A DNA stretch of 64,000 nt from Rhododendron vialii (GCF_030253575.1 NC_080560.1:39293001-39357000), one strand, 5' to 3'. Positions 12,983 to 23,325 are shown, counted from the stretch's first letter. The notes: generated by a model from the letters alone, not told the origin. Numbers and translations: made by a program.

Positions 12983-13362
12983 GAATCCTAGCGTCATACT
13001 ATTACTAAAAGCTTAAAACATGTATCCAAATTTCTCGACCTAACACAGACATGATGATAATATAAACACATAAATAGAAATTCATGAAGCAAATAGGCGT
13101 CAATGGAACCACAAGGGAAACAAATAAACATTATCATAAAAGCAACAACTAATCCATAGAGGGAGAATTAAACCCCAATATTATCCAAAGCAAAATCCTC
13201 TAAACCCTTGAAACAAAAATTCAGTACCTCCATCAGAACCACAAAATAAAACACACACAGTCACATAGTAATCACCTTAACAACGATAAACATAGCAAAA
13301 AACATTAAAATAGACCAGTTTAAAGTTTAAACCACCACCACCTCGCTTCTCTCTTTCTCTCT

Positions 13363-13809
13363 CTAACGGTACGACTTCTGGAACCTAGCCCTAGCACCGC
13401 GCCCACCAAACTTCTTCGGCTCGCACCGCCTGGGATCGGCCACAAGCAGAGTCCTATCATACCTCACCAGGATATCCTTGATCTCCTTCTTGGACTGCTC
13501 GTCGACGTACTTCTGGTAGAAGGCGACGAGGGCCTTGGCGATGGACTGTCGTATGGCGTAGATCTGAGAAGTGTGGCCGCCGCCCTTGACGCGGATGCGC
13601 ATGTCGACGCCGGAGAAGCGGCTGCGGCCGAGGAGTAGTATCGGCTCGTAGGCCTTGTACCGGAGGATCTCCGGCTCGATCAGCTCGATCGGGCAGCCGT
13701 TGATCTTGATCAGGCCACGCCCGCGCTTGCAGTAGGTCACGGCCACTGCTGTTTTCTTGCGGCCGAAGCATTGGACGGATTCGATTGCTGGTGGTGCCGC
13801 CGCCGCCAT
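13363..13809 (-). CDS. RPS16: 40S ribosomal protein S16 (uS9)
   Basis: A complete, intronless 148-residue protein, the usual length for plant S16. It contains [18 protein letters not shown] (15-32), the S9 signature [19 protein letters not shown] (76-94) and the basic tail [14 protein letters not shown] (135-148). That tail reaches the decoding centre in the small subunit and contacts P-site tRNA in family structures. GC content is far higher than the surroundings, as expected for a highly expressed housekeeping gene. The start at 13809 is the first ATG after a CT-rich leader. No neighbour shares its function. Confidence 0.98.
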   Translation of the reverse strand: MAAAAPPAIESVQCFGRKKTAVAVTYCKRGRGLIKINGCPIELIEPEILRYKAYEPILLLGRSRFSGVDMRIRVKGGGHTSQIYAIRQSIAKALVAFYQKYVDEQSKKEIKDILVRYDRTLLVADPRRCEPKKFGGRGARARFQKSYR

Positions 13810-14060
13810 GGTTGTGCTTGCTCTCTCCTCTCTCTCCTCCCTCTCTCTCTCTCTCTCTCTGCGTGAGTGATTTTGTGTGTGGGAAATGGGAGGGTTTTGG
13901 AGAGAGGGAATTAGGGTTAGAGAGTTTTTAGGGTAGGGTCCATGTAAGTCACGCTAATGGGCCTAGTCCACATGGACTAGTTCATAATTTTAGGGCTTAG
14001 GAGAGAGATATAGGCCCATGGAATTGAGTTTTCAGCCTGTTTCAAAGCATGATGGGCTTT
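13810..14060 (-). promoter_or_regulatory. RPS16 leader and promoter: CT tract, telo-box, site II motifs
   Basis: Reading upstream from the start codon there is a CT/TC-rich leader (13820-13860), then a telo-box AACCCTAA on the minus strand (13911-13918). Next come three site II type TGGGCY words (13958-13963; complement at 14013-14018; 14053-14058). Telo-box plus site II is the known signature of plant ribosomal-protein promoters and links expression to cell proliferation through TCP-type factors. Confidence 0.75.
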
Positions 14061-14372
14061 TAGAACCTATGGAAACGAAAAGAAAGTTTGGTTGAGAGGA
14101 AACAAGAAGGAAATAAGTCAAATAACAAAACAAAGTATAATTTTTCCTCCACGCTTTTCTTCTTTTCTAAATGTTGAAAGGGATCAATTTACAACAAATT
14201 TCAATACATGGCTTGCACACTCTATGAAGTCGTATGTTCAAATTTTACAGAGGTCAAATACCTTGGGGCCACGGGAAGATTTACTCGGTTGATCAGTAAC
14301 TTCATTGCCCATAATTAGTCGATAGCATAGTAGTTGTATCTTTTGTGTTTGAACCCTGCTAACCACACATAC

Positions 14373-14726
14373 ATCTGTGCACAGATTGTGCACAGATTTT
14401 GTTGTGGAGCCCACCACGGGTCCCACACAAACTATCCGAGCCGTTCATTAGATGTAAAATATTTTTTCAAGGGTCTTCCATAAAAATAAGCTCAATCTAA
14501 TACCTATAGATGCTCAATCCAATCATCTAAATTTTCATTTAGATTTTCGGGTAATGAAAAATTAGATAATTAGATCAAGCACCTATAGGTATTGGATTGA
14601 GCTGATTTTTCCACAAAAACCCTTGAAAAAATGTTTTACATTTAATGAACGGCTCTGATCATTTGTGTAGAACTCGTGATGAGCCCCACAACAAAATCTG
14701 TGCACAGATTATCTATGTGGACAGAT
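14373..14726. mobile_element. Foldback MITE, ATCTGTGCACAGAT family
   Basis: Ends carry ATCTGTGCACAGATT and its inverse. The interior is a long hairpin (GAGCCGTTCATTAGATGT against ACATTTAATGAACGGCTC; CACCTATAGGTATTGGATT against its complement). It is the same family as the outer element at 38520-39198. No certain target-site duplication. Confidence 0.7.
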
Positions 14727-15029
14727 TTACCGTTTGTGTTTGGTGTTCTTTACGCAATGTTCTGTTCCTTAAACCCTAATTTGCTCTTCGCTGGCATATC
14801 TTCATTATTGTAACGGCGACAACACAATTGTACTTTCCTTATTATAATTAATGCATTTCTTGCTCTTTCTCCAAATAAAATAAAACAAATGAAACAAACA
14901 AATAAGGCAGTGGGAATGGAGTAGGCTCCCAAAGAGGGCCTATGTGCGTTTCCTACATGTATTTCCACTTGAAAAATAACTAAACACAGGTGATAAATGA
15001 TTACTAGTACATTTTTTATCTTTTCTTAT

Positions 15030-15430
15030 TGTCTCTTGTTGATTCTTCCGATCCGTTTTGTAAATGTCGCCAAAACCGCGTGAGTGGACCAAAATTCACC
15101 TAAAATAAGTTTGAAGCATTTGTGTTTTAGCGACTAATTATTCATTGGTATTGGAACACCTCACGACTGACTCACGTGGTACTAACACCCTTATACACAT
15201 CATACATTTTCGTGAAATCGATACACGTATAGTGCCTCAAGACCACTGAAATAAAATTTTTCATGTTTTACTAGCATTTATAAGTACAATTTACATACAC
15301 CAGTCATGAAAATGACAAAATTAACATCGAACAACCCATTTTGTTTTTGTTTTTTTGGAACGGCGACATGCATGTAACCCGTTTTAGATTAATCAAAAAG
15401 TTTAACTGCCCAAATAGCGGACAAACATAT
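15030..15430. repeat. Duplicated intergenic block, copy A
   Basis: From GTCTCTTGTTGATTCTTCCG to the CAAATA near 15415 this block is clearly homologous to 18970-19440, including GCATTTGTGTTTTAGCGA and TAGTGCCTCAAGACCAC. It lies on the 3' side of the truncated carboxylesterase copy, showing that the array duplicated with flanking DNA. Confidence 0.85.
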
Positions 15431-15441
15431 TTTGTAAACTA

Positions 15442-15826
15442 AGATGGGGAGTTTTTTTTTTGGTGGGCGGGGGATGAGACTTTTAGGAGGAAGAGTCGAG
15501 CTCAGACGAATGGTGAGATGACGATGTCTTTGGATGAGATGCCGATGGTTGGGTCTTCATGTGATGGTGGACCCAAGGGTGAAACTAAATACATGGTGGG
15601 GTGGGCTATAACTCATGTCAACTTTGAAAAAATCAAAAAAATTACACGTAAAATTTAGATCAAATAATTTCAGCTTAAACTATTTTACCCCATGACAGAT
15701 TATATTTCTAGTTCCGCCCTTGGGTGGACCAAAGGGTGAGCCTAGAAGGCGTTCCACCGTGCCATCTTTGTAAAACTCAAGGACTGGGAGATGCTGTGAA
15801 GCTATGGTTTTGGCGTTGGAATCCAT
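15442..15826 (-). pseudogene. Truncated carboxylesterase copy, interrupted by a hAT MITE
   Basis: The ATG at 15826 opens a sequence matching about the first 75 codons of the three intact neighbours: the Asn-Ala-Lys-Thr start, the DGTVERLLGSPF-like stretch, the SSKDT region and the LPKL region. It stops before the HGGG oxyanion motif, where homology ends at about 15442. The reading is broken by a 149-bp insertion (15574-15722) and by slippage in a T run near 15451. It cannot encode an esterase. Confidence 0.88.
15574..15722. mobile_element. Short hAT-type MITE inside the carboxylesterase pseudogene
   Basis: Terminal inverted repeats CAAGGGTGAAACTA and TAGTTCCGCCCTTG enclose 149 bp. The 8-bp duplication GGTGGACC is perfect at 15566-15573 and 15723-15730. 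The intact paralogues read straight through this position, which gives the empty site. Confidence 0.85.
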
Positions 15827-15868
15827 TTTAGAGAGAGGAGAGAGAGAGGATGGATGGATGTTTGTGAG

Positions 15869-16686
15869 CAGTGGCGGCTCCAGAAATTTAAAGTAGGGTG
15901 TTCAGAATTCACCTTAACTCTACCAGTTGATCTATTAACCAATGATACATGTATAAATTGTGCGGTAAAAAAACATAACCTCCATTCTAAAAAAATTAAC
16001 TACCAAGCGAAATAAGAACTTAAAAAGATATACTATTTTTTTAACAAATATTTTTTTTCAAAGTAGTTGTATTGCGTAGTAGACAGTGTTTCGAGAATGG
16101 AGGGGGTAAAATTTTACAGTTGTTCAATATGAATTTTCATATTTTGTGCCGACATTGAATCATTTTAATCTACTAAAAACCTTTTGTAAGAAATTATAGC
16201 GAGTATGTTGGGACTAACCTTCTCGATATGACATTTTCTATCACAGTCTTAAATTCGAAGAATATTATTCAAGTTAACAGGGTTTGCAATGTAGTTGAGT
16301 TTTTAAAGCTTTGTTTGTAATTCTATAAGCTAACTAGACAAAAATAAAAAATAATACTTACACCTATAAATTCTTCATTTTCTCTTTCTTTTTTCAATGT
16401 TTTAATTATGATGAGGAGCTTTATTTGAGGTAATGTGTTAGGTGTTCAAATTATCTAGATTAATGAGGTATAATTGGGTTTTGATTGAGTGTTCAACTAG
16501 TTTTGGGTTGGGTGTTCAATTTTTTTGGGTTAGATGTTCAAGATTATTAGAATTGGATGTTCAATGATATTTAAGTTGGGTGTTCAAAAAAAAGTTAACA
16601 CGTAATTTTTACATATATCCTAAGTAAAAAAAAATTTGTTTGGGTGTTCAATTGACCATGCAATGCCCTACATAGAGCCGCCTCTG
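15869..16686. mobile_element. Non-autonomous hAT element in the pseudogene's upstream region
   Basis: Termini CAGTGGCGGCTC and GAGCCGCCTCTG form a 12-bp inverted repeat with one mismatch. A perfect 8-bp duplication TTTGTGAG lies at 15861-15868 and 16687-16694. The intact paralogue upstream of 22864 reads GTGTTTGTGAGCCCAG uninterrupted, which is the empty site. The interior is AT-rich with repeated GGGTGTTCAA words and no transposase. Confidence 0.88.
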
Positions 16687-16694
16687 TTTGTGAG

Positions 16695-17259
16695 CCCAGA
16701 CGAGGGAGAGATTTGTTTTTGGAGTTGAAATTTTCTATTTTAGTTCTTGAGTCAAGTCTCATGTTTCTCTTGGACAGTAATTTTTCCTGTGCAGTTCATT
16801 TTTGTTGACCAAAAAAATAATAATAATAATTTCCTGCGCAGAAACGTATATATAGTACATATATAGTTCTACTATTATTTATAATACCAGACTACCAGTT
16901 GGGCACCTACCACAGAATAATTGTGGGATGAATAATTGTGGGATATCACTTCGGTTGAACGGTAGGTTGTCCGAATCAACTTATGTGCCATCGATTGATT
17001 CTCTCTGTTTTGATCAAAACGTTGTTCACAAATGATGGGGACACATTGCATTTTTCAATAGAAGGTGAACTAGCTAGCTAGCTAGCTTGATGGGATATCT
17101 AAACTGATGGGATCCCAACTCAGCTGCATTTTTTCCACCAATAACATGTGTTTTCTTTAAGTGATACTCTTTAGTATAATCTAAACTTGACCTATGCAAA
17201 TAAGTACGTAACTGCTACATACATTTTTCTAGCAAAAAAACAAGAAGAAGAAAAGAAAT
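16695..17259. other. Spacer between the pseudogene promoter and the first intact carboxylesterase
   Basis: Near 16745-16800 there is promoter sequence shared with the other copies (CAAGTCTCATGTTTCTCTTG, then GGACAGTAATTTTTCCTGTGC). The rest is AT-rich with a CTAGCTAGCTAGCTAG run near 17080 and contains no gene. Confidence 0.6.
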
Positions 17260-18225
17260 CTACTTCAGGAAAGAAGCCAAACGATTCACCATATTCTTTG
17301 CACTTTCAGATCCAGGATTTAGTATATGGAAGCAATGACCCTCTCCCTCTACCTCGAACAACTCCAAATCTCCGCCCCACCCGCTCTCTCCCACCGCCTT
17401 GGCGTAACGAACTCCTCTCTCCCTCAGATCGTCCATTCCCGCCACACACACGAGCAGCCGAGAACACCCGATCCCCGACAAGCTCGGGGCGTCGCGAGCG
17501 AACGGATTGATCATCGGGTGATCGATGCCTCCTGGCACGGAGGGGTACACAAACGTCCACATTCGGTACAAGATATTCTCCTCGTGACCAAAAACCGACT
17601 CGGACCCAATTGGGTCCGAGCCCCAAAAGTATGGGTGAGCAAGAAAAGCTCCCAATATTTTAACTCCTCCAAACAGGCCCTCAGTGCCCGCTCGAATGGT
17701 CAAGTTGTGCGCAATATTAGCTCCTGCGCTGTCGCCGCCAATGTAGAACCTATCAAAATCGCCGTTTCCGATCAACCACGGATCTTTATCGACGGTGTCT
17801 TCAACAGAGTGTGATGCAGCCCATTGGAGAGCGGTCCACGAATCCTCATAAGCCGCCGGCAGAGGGTGCTCTGGGGCTAACCTGTACTCGACCGACACGG
17901 CTATGACATTCGCTTGAGAGACTAAGGAGTTCATGGAGTCATGGTAGAAAGAGGAGAAGGCGGATTCGATGCAGAAACCTCCGCCGTGGAAGTAGACTAA
18001 GACGGGGAGCTTCTGTTGGTTGGTGGGCGGCGAGAGTTTTGGGAGGTAGAGTCGAGCCGAGACAAGTGGCGAGATGGTGGTGTCTTTGGATGAGACGCCG
18101 GTGGATGGGTCGGCGAGGGATGGCGGAACAAAGGGTGAGCCAAAAAGGCGTTCGACCGTGCCGTCTTGGTAAACCCTGAGGACCGGTACAAGCTCCGAAG
18201 CTATGGTTTTCGCGTTGGAAACCAT
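17260..18225 (-). CDS. Plant carboxylesterase (alpha/beta hydrolase), copy 1
   Basis: A complete intronless 321-residue member of the plant CXE / 2-hydroxyisoflavanone dehydratase-like family. The oxyanion-hole HGGG is at 80-83, the nucleophile Ser166 in GDSAG (164-168), Asp265 in AGMDDLRERG and His297 in EGHCFH. EYRLAPEHPLPAAYEDSW (113-130) is typical of the family. Because HGGG (not HTGG) is present, hydrolase rather than dehydratase activity is expected; the substrate cannot be read from sequence. No signal peptide is seen, so cytosolic. It is about 89% identical by eye to copy 2, and the two share 3' untranslated sequence (GAAGAAGAAAAGAAATCTAC). Confidence 0.95.
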   Translation of the reverse strand: MVSNAKTIASELVPVLRVYQDGTVERLFGSPFVPPSLADPSTGVSSKDTTISPLVSARLYLPKLSPPTNQQKLPVLVYFHGGGFCIESAFSSFYHDSMNSLVSQANVIAVSVEYRLAPEHPLPAAYEDSWTALQWAASHSVEDTVDKDPWLIGNGDFDRFYIGGDSAGANIAHNLTIRAGTEGLFGGVKILGAFLAHPYFWGSDPIGSESVFGHEENILYRMWTFVYPSVPGGIDHPMINPFARDAPSLSGIGCSRLLVCVAGMDDLRERGVRYAKAVGESGWGGDLELFEVEGEGHCFHILNPGSESAKNMVNRLASFLK

Positions 18226-18305
18226 TTTAGAGAGAGAGAGAGAGGATGGATGTGAGCAGAGATGGGGATGTAATGCCTGCCATGGGTGCGCCTATTACTA
18301 CAATA

Positions 18306-18645
18306 GTATTCCTCATTTTCAAATTATTTATCCGGTCTGTAAAACGATAACTTAAAAATAATATAATTTTTTCAAAAAAAAATTTAAACTTTTTTCACAA
18401 ATTAAAATTACTCATTGATATCTAGTAAGTTGTTGAAATTTTTTTGATTTTTTCTTGCAAAAATTGTATTATTTTTAACATTTCATTTTATTCAAGAAAA
18501 AATTCAAACTTTTTTCACAAATTAAAATTACTCATTGATATCTAGTAAGTTGTTGAAATTTTTTTTATTTTTTCTTGCAAAAATTGTATTATTTTTAACA
18601 CTTCATTTTACGGACCGAACAAATATTTTAGGGCAGAGGGAGTAG
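18306..18645. mobile_element. Stowaway-like MITE containing a 120-bp tandem duplication
   Basis: The right end GAGGGAGTAG with adjacent TA, and the left end TA-GTATTCCTC, resemble the CTCCCTC ends of Tc1/mariner-type MITEs. CCGGTCTGTAAAA is inverted as TTTTACGGACCG. The interior contains two copies of a 120-bp unit (TTTCACAAATTAAAATTACT recurs exactly 120 bp apart). It lies about 80 bp upstream of carboxylesterase copy 1. Confidence 0.6.
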
Positions 18646-18969
18646 TACAATGCAAGTTGTACAACGACCAACGTGATTTTCTCCACCACATGAGTTCCTT
18701 TCACACTTGGGTTTCCCTAAGTATTCGAATGGAAAGTTATCTACAAGGGATATTTAAAAGATAAGTTTTTGGGTGCCGGGAAGGTAACACACATGTGGTA
18801 TCTTATTGGTGATCTTAGCCATCGAAACGTGTTAATCAACTTTTGAGAGAGAAAAAAAGGAAAGTGAGTGATCGGGTGAGAGGAAAGAGAGAATAAATTT
18901 TGATTGTCCAAAATACATTTGGACGGCTTGAATTGCAGACAAATACTGCCAGGATTACTACATTTTTTT

Positions 18970-19440
18970 CTTTTCTTGTAGTCTCTTGTTGATTCTTCCG
19001 TTCTGTAAGTTGCCCAAACCGCATAAGTGGACCAAAATTCGCCTAAAATAAGCTCGAAGCATTTGTGTTTTAGCGAGTAATTATTCATTGGTATTGGAGC
19101 ACCGCACGTGGTATGTACCAACACCCTTACATGCACTATACATTTCCATGAGATCGATATATGAGTAATTATTCATTGGTATTGGAGCACCGCACGTGAT
19201 ATGTACCAACACCCTTATATACACCATACATTTTTATGAGATCGATACATGTATAGTGCCTCAAGACCACCGAAATAATTTTTCATGTTTTACTAGCATT
19301 TATAAGTACAAACACCGGTCATGGAAATGACAAAACATCAGACAACCCATTTTTTTGTTTTTGGTTTTTTGGAACAGCAGACATGCAACCCATTTTCGAA
19401 TCAAAAAGTCTAATTGCACAAATACTGTAAAAGGGCCGGT
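18970..19440. repeat. Duplicated intergenic block, copy B, with an internal 88-bp repeat
   Basis: Homologous to 15030-15430. Here an 88-bp segment beginning GAGTAATTATTCATTGG is repeated in tandem (19075 and 19163); copy A has it once. The block lies between carboxylesterase copies 1 and 2. Confidence 0.85.
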
Positions 19441-19687
19441 CCCGATTTTTGAGTTGACTAAGCCCAACACCAAACTTGGTTGCCCAAGTTTTCCTGTTTA
19501 TTATTAAGTCATAAAAATTTTAAAAATCATAGAAGTGAAAAAAAAATTAAGGTTGTATTGTGCTTTTCGTTTGAATAATGTCAAAAAATTAAAATTAAAA
19601 TTAAAATGAAACCCTGATTACAATGCTTTATGATTCGCATGATTCGACTTAAAAATAAATATCTTATTACGCAAATTCTTCAAATCA

Positions 19688-19965
19688 CACTACAAGAAAA
19701 TTGACATGCAAAAAATTGTCACTAAACTATTCTAGTGACAAAAACTTATGGGATTTGATTTTGGCACTTCAAATATTGATAAACACGCTCCAATATTTGT
19801 CTTTTGGTGTTCATATAATGTGTATTTTGAACACTAAAAGACAAATATTTGAGTGATTATTAAAAACTAGAGTGCCAAAATCCATTACCAAAATTATTGC
19901 CACAAAAATATCATTAAAAGAGTGTTGCTAAAGATATTTAGTGACAACATAAAATTGTTACTACT
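19688..19965. mobile_element. Possible CACTA element end with subterminal repeats
   Basis: The word CACTACAAGAAAA at 19688 is the conserved terminus of many plant CACTA (En/Spm) transposons. It is followed by repeated and inverted TGTCACTAAA / TAGTGACA words and an inner hairpin (19763-19895, TTTTGGCACT against AGTGCCAAAA). The matching opposite terminus was not found, so it is probably a fragment. Confidence 0.45.
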
Positions 19966-20281
19966 ACTATAGTCTTAGGCTCTGTGTGAATCTGTAGAAA
20001 GAAAGTAAGCAAAAAAAAGAAAATTTAAACAAAATCATTTTCCTTGTTTGGTTCTTAAAAAAAAAAAAAGGAAAAATTTCAAATCTCAATTTAACTTTCT
20101 TCCCAATTTTTCTTTCAGGTTTTCTTTAATTTCCTTCTCAATGATTTATAATATTCTTTCATTACGTTCCAAACAGAGTCTTGGTTTTAGACAGAAGGTT
20201 AAACAAAACCAAAAACACTTCCAACGTTGGGAACAAGTGTTGCTATTCATTCATGTGCACCACAAGAAGAAGAAAAGAAAT

Positions 20282-21244
20282 CTACTTCAGGAAAGAAGCC
20301 AAACGATTCACCATATTCTTTGCACTATCAGATCCAGGATTTAGTATATGGAAGCAATGACCCTCTCCTCCAACCTCAAACAACTCCAAATCTCCGCCCC
20401 ACCCGCTCTCTCTCACTGCCTGGGCGTAACGAATTCCTCTCTCCCTCAGATCGTCCATTCCCGCCACGCAAACGAGCAGCCGAGAACACCCGATCCCCAA
20501 CAAGCTCGGGGCGTCGCGAGCGAACGGGTTGATCATCGGGTGATCCATGCCACCCGGAGCAGGATACACAAAAGCCCACGTTCGGTGCAACAGATTCTCC
20601 TCATGAGCCGAAACCGACTCGGACCCAATTGGGACCGAGCCCCAGAAGTATGGGTGAGCAAGAAAAGCTCCCAGAATTTTAACTCCTCCAAACAGGCCCT
20701 CAGCGCCCGCTCGAATGGTCAGGTTGTGTGCAATATTAGCTCCTGCGCTGTCGCCACCAATGTAGACCCTATCAAAATCACCGTTTTCGATCAACCACGG
20801 ATCTTTGTCGATGGTGTCTTCAAGTGAGTGCGACGCGACCCACTGGAGAGCGGTCCAAGAGTCCTCGTAAGCTGCCTGTACAGGGTGCTCAGGGGCCAGC
20901 CTGTACTCGACCGACACGACAATGACTTTGGCTCGAGAGACTAAGGAGTTCATGGAGTCATGGTAGAGAGAGGAGAAGGCGGATTCGATGCAGAAACCTC
21001 CACCGTGGAAGTAGACTAAGATGGGGAGCTTCTGTTGGTTGGCGGGCGGCGAGAGTTTCGGGAGGTAGAGTCGAGCTGAGACAGGTGGCGAGATGGTGGT
21101 GTCTTTGGATGAGACGCCGGTGGATGGGTCTTCGAGGGATGGCGGAACAAAGGGTGAGCCTACAAGGCGTTCGACGGTGCCGTCTTGGTAAACCCTGAGG
21201 ACCGGTACAAGCTCCGAAGCTATGGTTTTGGCGTTGGAAACCAT
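20282..21244 (-). CDS. Plant carboxylesterase (alpha/beta hydrolase), copy 2
   Basis: A complete intronless 320-residue paralogue of copies 1 and 3. All catalytic elements are kept: HGGG 80-83, Ser166 in GDSAG, Asp264 and His296 (one residue earlier than in copy 1 because of a single-codon loss near 229, VYPAPGG). Two normally conserved positions differ: the HPLPAAYEDSW element reads HPVQAAYEDSW, and a cluster of changes at 211-228 (SAHEENLLHRTWAF) lies in the lid or acyl-binding region. These suggest altered substrate preference or relaxed constraint. It shares promoter and 3' flanks with the other copies. Confidence 0.95.
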   Translation of the reverse strand: MVSNAKTIASELVPVLRVYQDGTVERLVGSPFVPPSLEDPSTGVSSKDTTISPPVSARLYLPKLSPPANQQKLPILVYFHGGGFCIESAFSSLYHDSMNSLVSRAKVIVVSVEYRLAPEHPVQAAYEDSWTALQWVASHSLEDTIDKDPWLIENGDFDRVYIGGDSAGANIAHNLTIRAGAEGLFGGVKILGAFLAHPYFWGSVPIGSESVSAHEENLLHRTWAFVYPAPGGMDHPMINPFARDAPSLLGIGCSRLLVCVAGMDDLRERGIRYAQAVRESGWGGDLELFEVGGEGHCFHILNPGSDSAKNMVNRLASFLK

Positions 21245-21898
21245 TTTAGCGAGATGGGGGAGAAGATGGATGTGAGCACTGAGCAGAGATGAGGGAGAGA
21301 CTTATATTTCGGGGATGTAATGCCTGCCCCTAAAGGACTGCCATGAGTAGTGAGGCAAGTCTTATGTTTCTTTGGACAATAATTTTCCTTTCCTTGGACA
21401 ATGAATTTTGCTGAGCAAAATGTCGTAGAAAGGTATTATAATAGTGCTTCATAATACAAGTTGGACAGCTAGCATGACAATATACAATGCAAGTAGGACA
21501 ACTACGTACGTACCAACGTTGGTTTTCTCCGGCACATGGGTCCCTTTCACACCCACATCTGGGTTTCCCAAAAGTATTCTAATGGAAAGTGATCATAGTG
21601 AGCAAATTAACTCCAAGGTAGTAGTGAGTAATTTCAACTATTTAAAAGTGTTTTTGACGGTTCGAATTAATAAAAAAACTCTTTTAATGAAGAAAATAAT
21701 TTTTTCCTGAAAGAGCTTACTAACGACTGAAATACATCTTACAACCCTGTAGAGACTTTGCTCATTACAGGATTCCTGGGTTCCATTTTGATGGTATGGC
21801 TTAACTTAAAGCACAGAAGCATCGTAACTGCAGCATACAATTTTCTTGTGAATACTTGAATCCAATTCATGAACAACACCACAAACAAGAAAAGGAAT
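21245..21898. other. Upstream region of carboxylesterase copy 2, shared with the other copies
   Basis: 21350-21600 contains TCTTATGTTTCTTTGGACAA, GGTTTTCTCCGGCACATGGG and CTGGGTTTCCCAAAAGTATT. These recur at 18648-18750 and in part at 23390-23504, so at least 0.5 kb of promoter was copied with each gene. No other gene is present. Confidence 0.65.
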
Positions 21899-22864
21899 CT
21901 ACTGAAGAAAAGAAGCCAAACGATTCACCATATTCTTCCCACTATCAGATCCAAGATTTCCTACATGGAAGCAATGACCCTCTCCTAGCACCTCAAACAA
22001 CTCCAATTCTCCACCCCACCCGCTTTCTCTCACCGCCTTGGCGTAACGAACTCCTCTCTCCCTCAGCTCATCCATTTCCGCCACGCAAACGAGCAGCCGA
22101 GAACACCCGATCCCCGACAGGCTCGGGGCATCATGCGCGAACGGATTGATCATCGGGTGATCGATGCCTCCTGGCGCAGAGGGGTACCCAAGCGTCCACA
22201 TCCGGTACAAGAGATTCTGCTCATGACCTAAAACTAACTCAGACCCAATTGGGTTTGAGCCCCAGAAGTATGGTTGAGAAAGAAAAGCTCCCAAAATTTG
22301 AACTCCTCCAAACAAGCCCTCCATACCTGCTCGGATGGCTATGTTGTGTGCAATATTAGCTCCAGCGCTATCACCACCTATATAGACTCTATCAAAATCG
22401 CCGCTTTCGGTCAACCATGGGTCTTTATCGACGGTGTCTTTAAGTGAATGTGATGCAACCCATTGGAGAGCGGTCCACGAATCCTCGTAAGCCGCCGGCA
22501 GAGGGTGCTCCGGGGCTAACCTGTACTCGACCGATACGGCTATGACTTTCGCTTGAGAGACTAAGGAATTCATGTAGTCGTGGCACAGGGAGGAGAAGGC
22601 GGACCCGATGCAGAAGCCTCCGCCGTGGAAGTAGACTAAGACGGGGAGTTTTCTTTGGTGGGTGAGGGCTGAGGGTTTCGGGAGGTAGAGGCGAGCGGAG
22701 ACGAGTGGTGAGATGGTGGTGTCTTTCGATGAGATGCCGGTGGTTGGGTCGTCGGGCGATGGTGGCACAAAGGGCGAGTCTAGAAAGCGTTCGACCGTGC
22801 CGTCTTGGTAAACCCTGAGGATCGGGAGAAGGTCTGAAGCTATGGTGTTGGTGCTGGATGCCAT
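21899..22864 (-). CDS. Plant carboxylesterase (alpha/beta hydrolase), copy 3
   Basis: A complete intronless 321-residue protein with HGGG 80-83, GDSAG Ser166, Asp265 in AEMDELRERG and His297 in EGHCFH. It is the most diverged of the three intact copies (MASSTNTIAS start; CIGSAFSSLCHDYMN around 85-99). It keeps the family consensus where copy 2 departs from it, so it probably branched first. Same strand and spacing as its neighbours, each with its own promoter; not an operon. Substrate unknown; relatives hydrolyse acyl esters of secondary metabolites or xenobiotics. Confidence 0.95.
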   Translation of the reverse strand: MASSTNTIASDLLPILRVYQDGTVERFLDSPFVPPSPDDPTTGISSKDTTISPLVSARLYLPKPSALTHQRKLPVLVYFHGGGFCIGSAFSSLCHDYMNSLVSQAKVIAVSVEYRLAPEHPLPAAYEDSWTALQWVASHSLKDTVDKDPWLTESGDFDRVYIGGDSAGANIAHNIAIRAGMEGLFGGVQILGAFLSQPYFWGSNPIGSELVLGHEQNLLYRMWTLGYPSAPGGIDHPMINPFAHDAPSLSGIGCSRLLVCVAEMDELRERGVRYAKAVRESGWGGELELFEVLGEGHCFHVGNLGSDSGKNMVNRLASFLQ

Positions 22865-23002
22865 TTTAGAGAGAGGACTCAGAGGAGAGAGAGGGGGAGA
22901 GAGAATGGATGGATGGAGAATTGGAGAGTGTTTGTGAGCCCAGATTCGGAGAGATTTATACTATGGAGATGCAATTCCCCCAAATGATTGGGAAAAATCA
23001 AT

Positions 23003-23325
23003 GAGTATATACATATGCGTTTTGAACTCATATCGGGTCCTAAAAAATTATCTGACCTATTCATTTTATTCAAAATGACTAGTTTAGGGCTCCTGTAAAA
23101 AATAAACTAAATCCAATATCAGTAAAATGTTTACAAAACATCGAACTTTGTTTCATAATCCAAACCTTGTTTGTGAAGAAAAGTTGGATGTATCGTACAT
23201 GCTTTTACCGATTTCAGATAGAGTTTATTTTTTACAGGGGCCCTAAACAGCCCATTTTGAATAAAATAAGAGGCTCAGATCAATTTTTTGGAATCCGAAA
23301 TGGGTCAAAAATGCGTATGTACGCG
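23003..23325. mobile_element. Foldback MITE upstream of carboxylesterase copy 3
   Basis: A near-palindrome centred near 23165. TATACATATGCGTTTTGAAC is mirrored by AAAAATGCGTATGTACG, GGGCTCCTGTAAAAAATAAA by TTTATTTTTTACAGGGGCCC, and ATGTTTACAAAACATCGAAC by eroded inner arms. It belongs to the same loose group as 8147 and 38658. No certain target-site duplication. It separates copy 3 from its shared distal promoter block. Confidence 0.65.

Noticed and set aside
17326-17814. Plus-strand open frame of 162 residues opposite carboxylesterase copy 1 (and its counterpart at 20348-20827)
   Set aside because: Antisense shadow of a conserved high-GC coding sequence; it has no recognisable domain.
18962-18980. 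TTTTCTTGTAGT as the opposite end of the CACTA-like terminus at 19688
   Set aside because: Orientation and position are wrong for a pair, and the same place in the duplicated block (15025) reads TTTTCTTATTGT, so it is a chance match.
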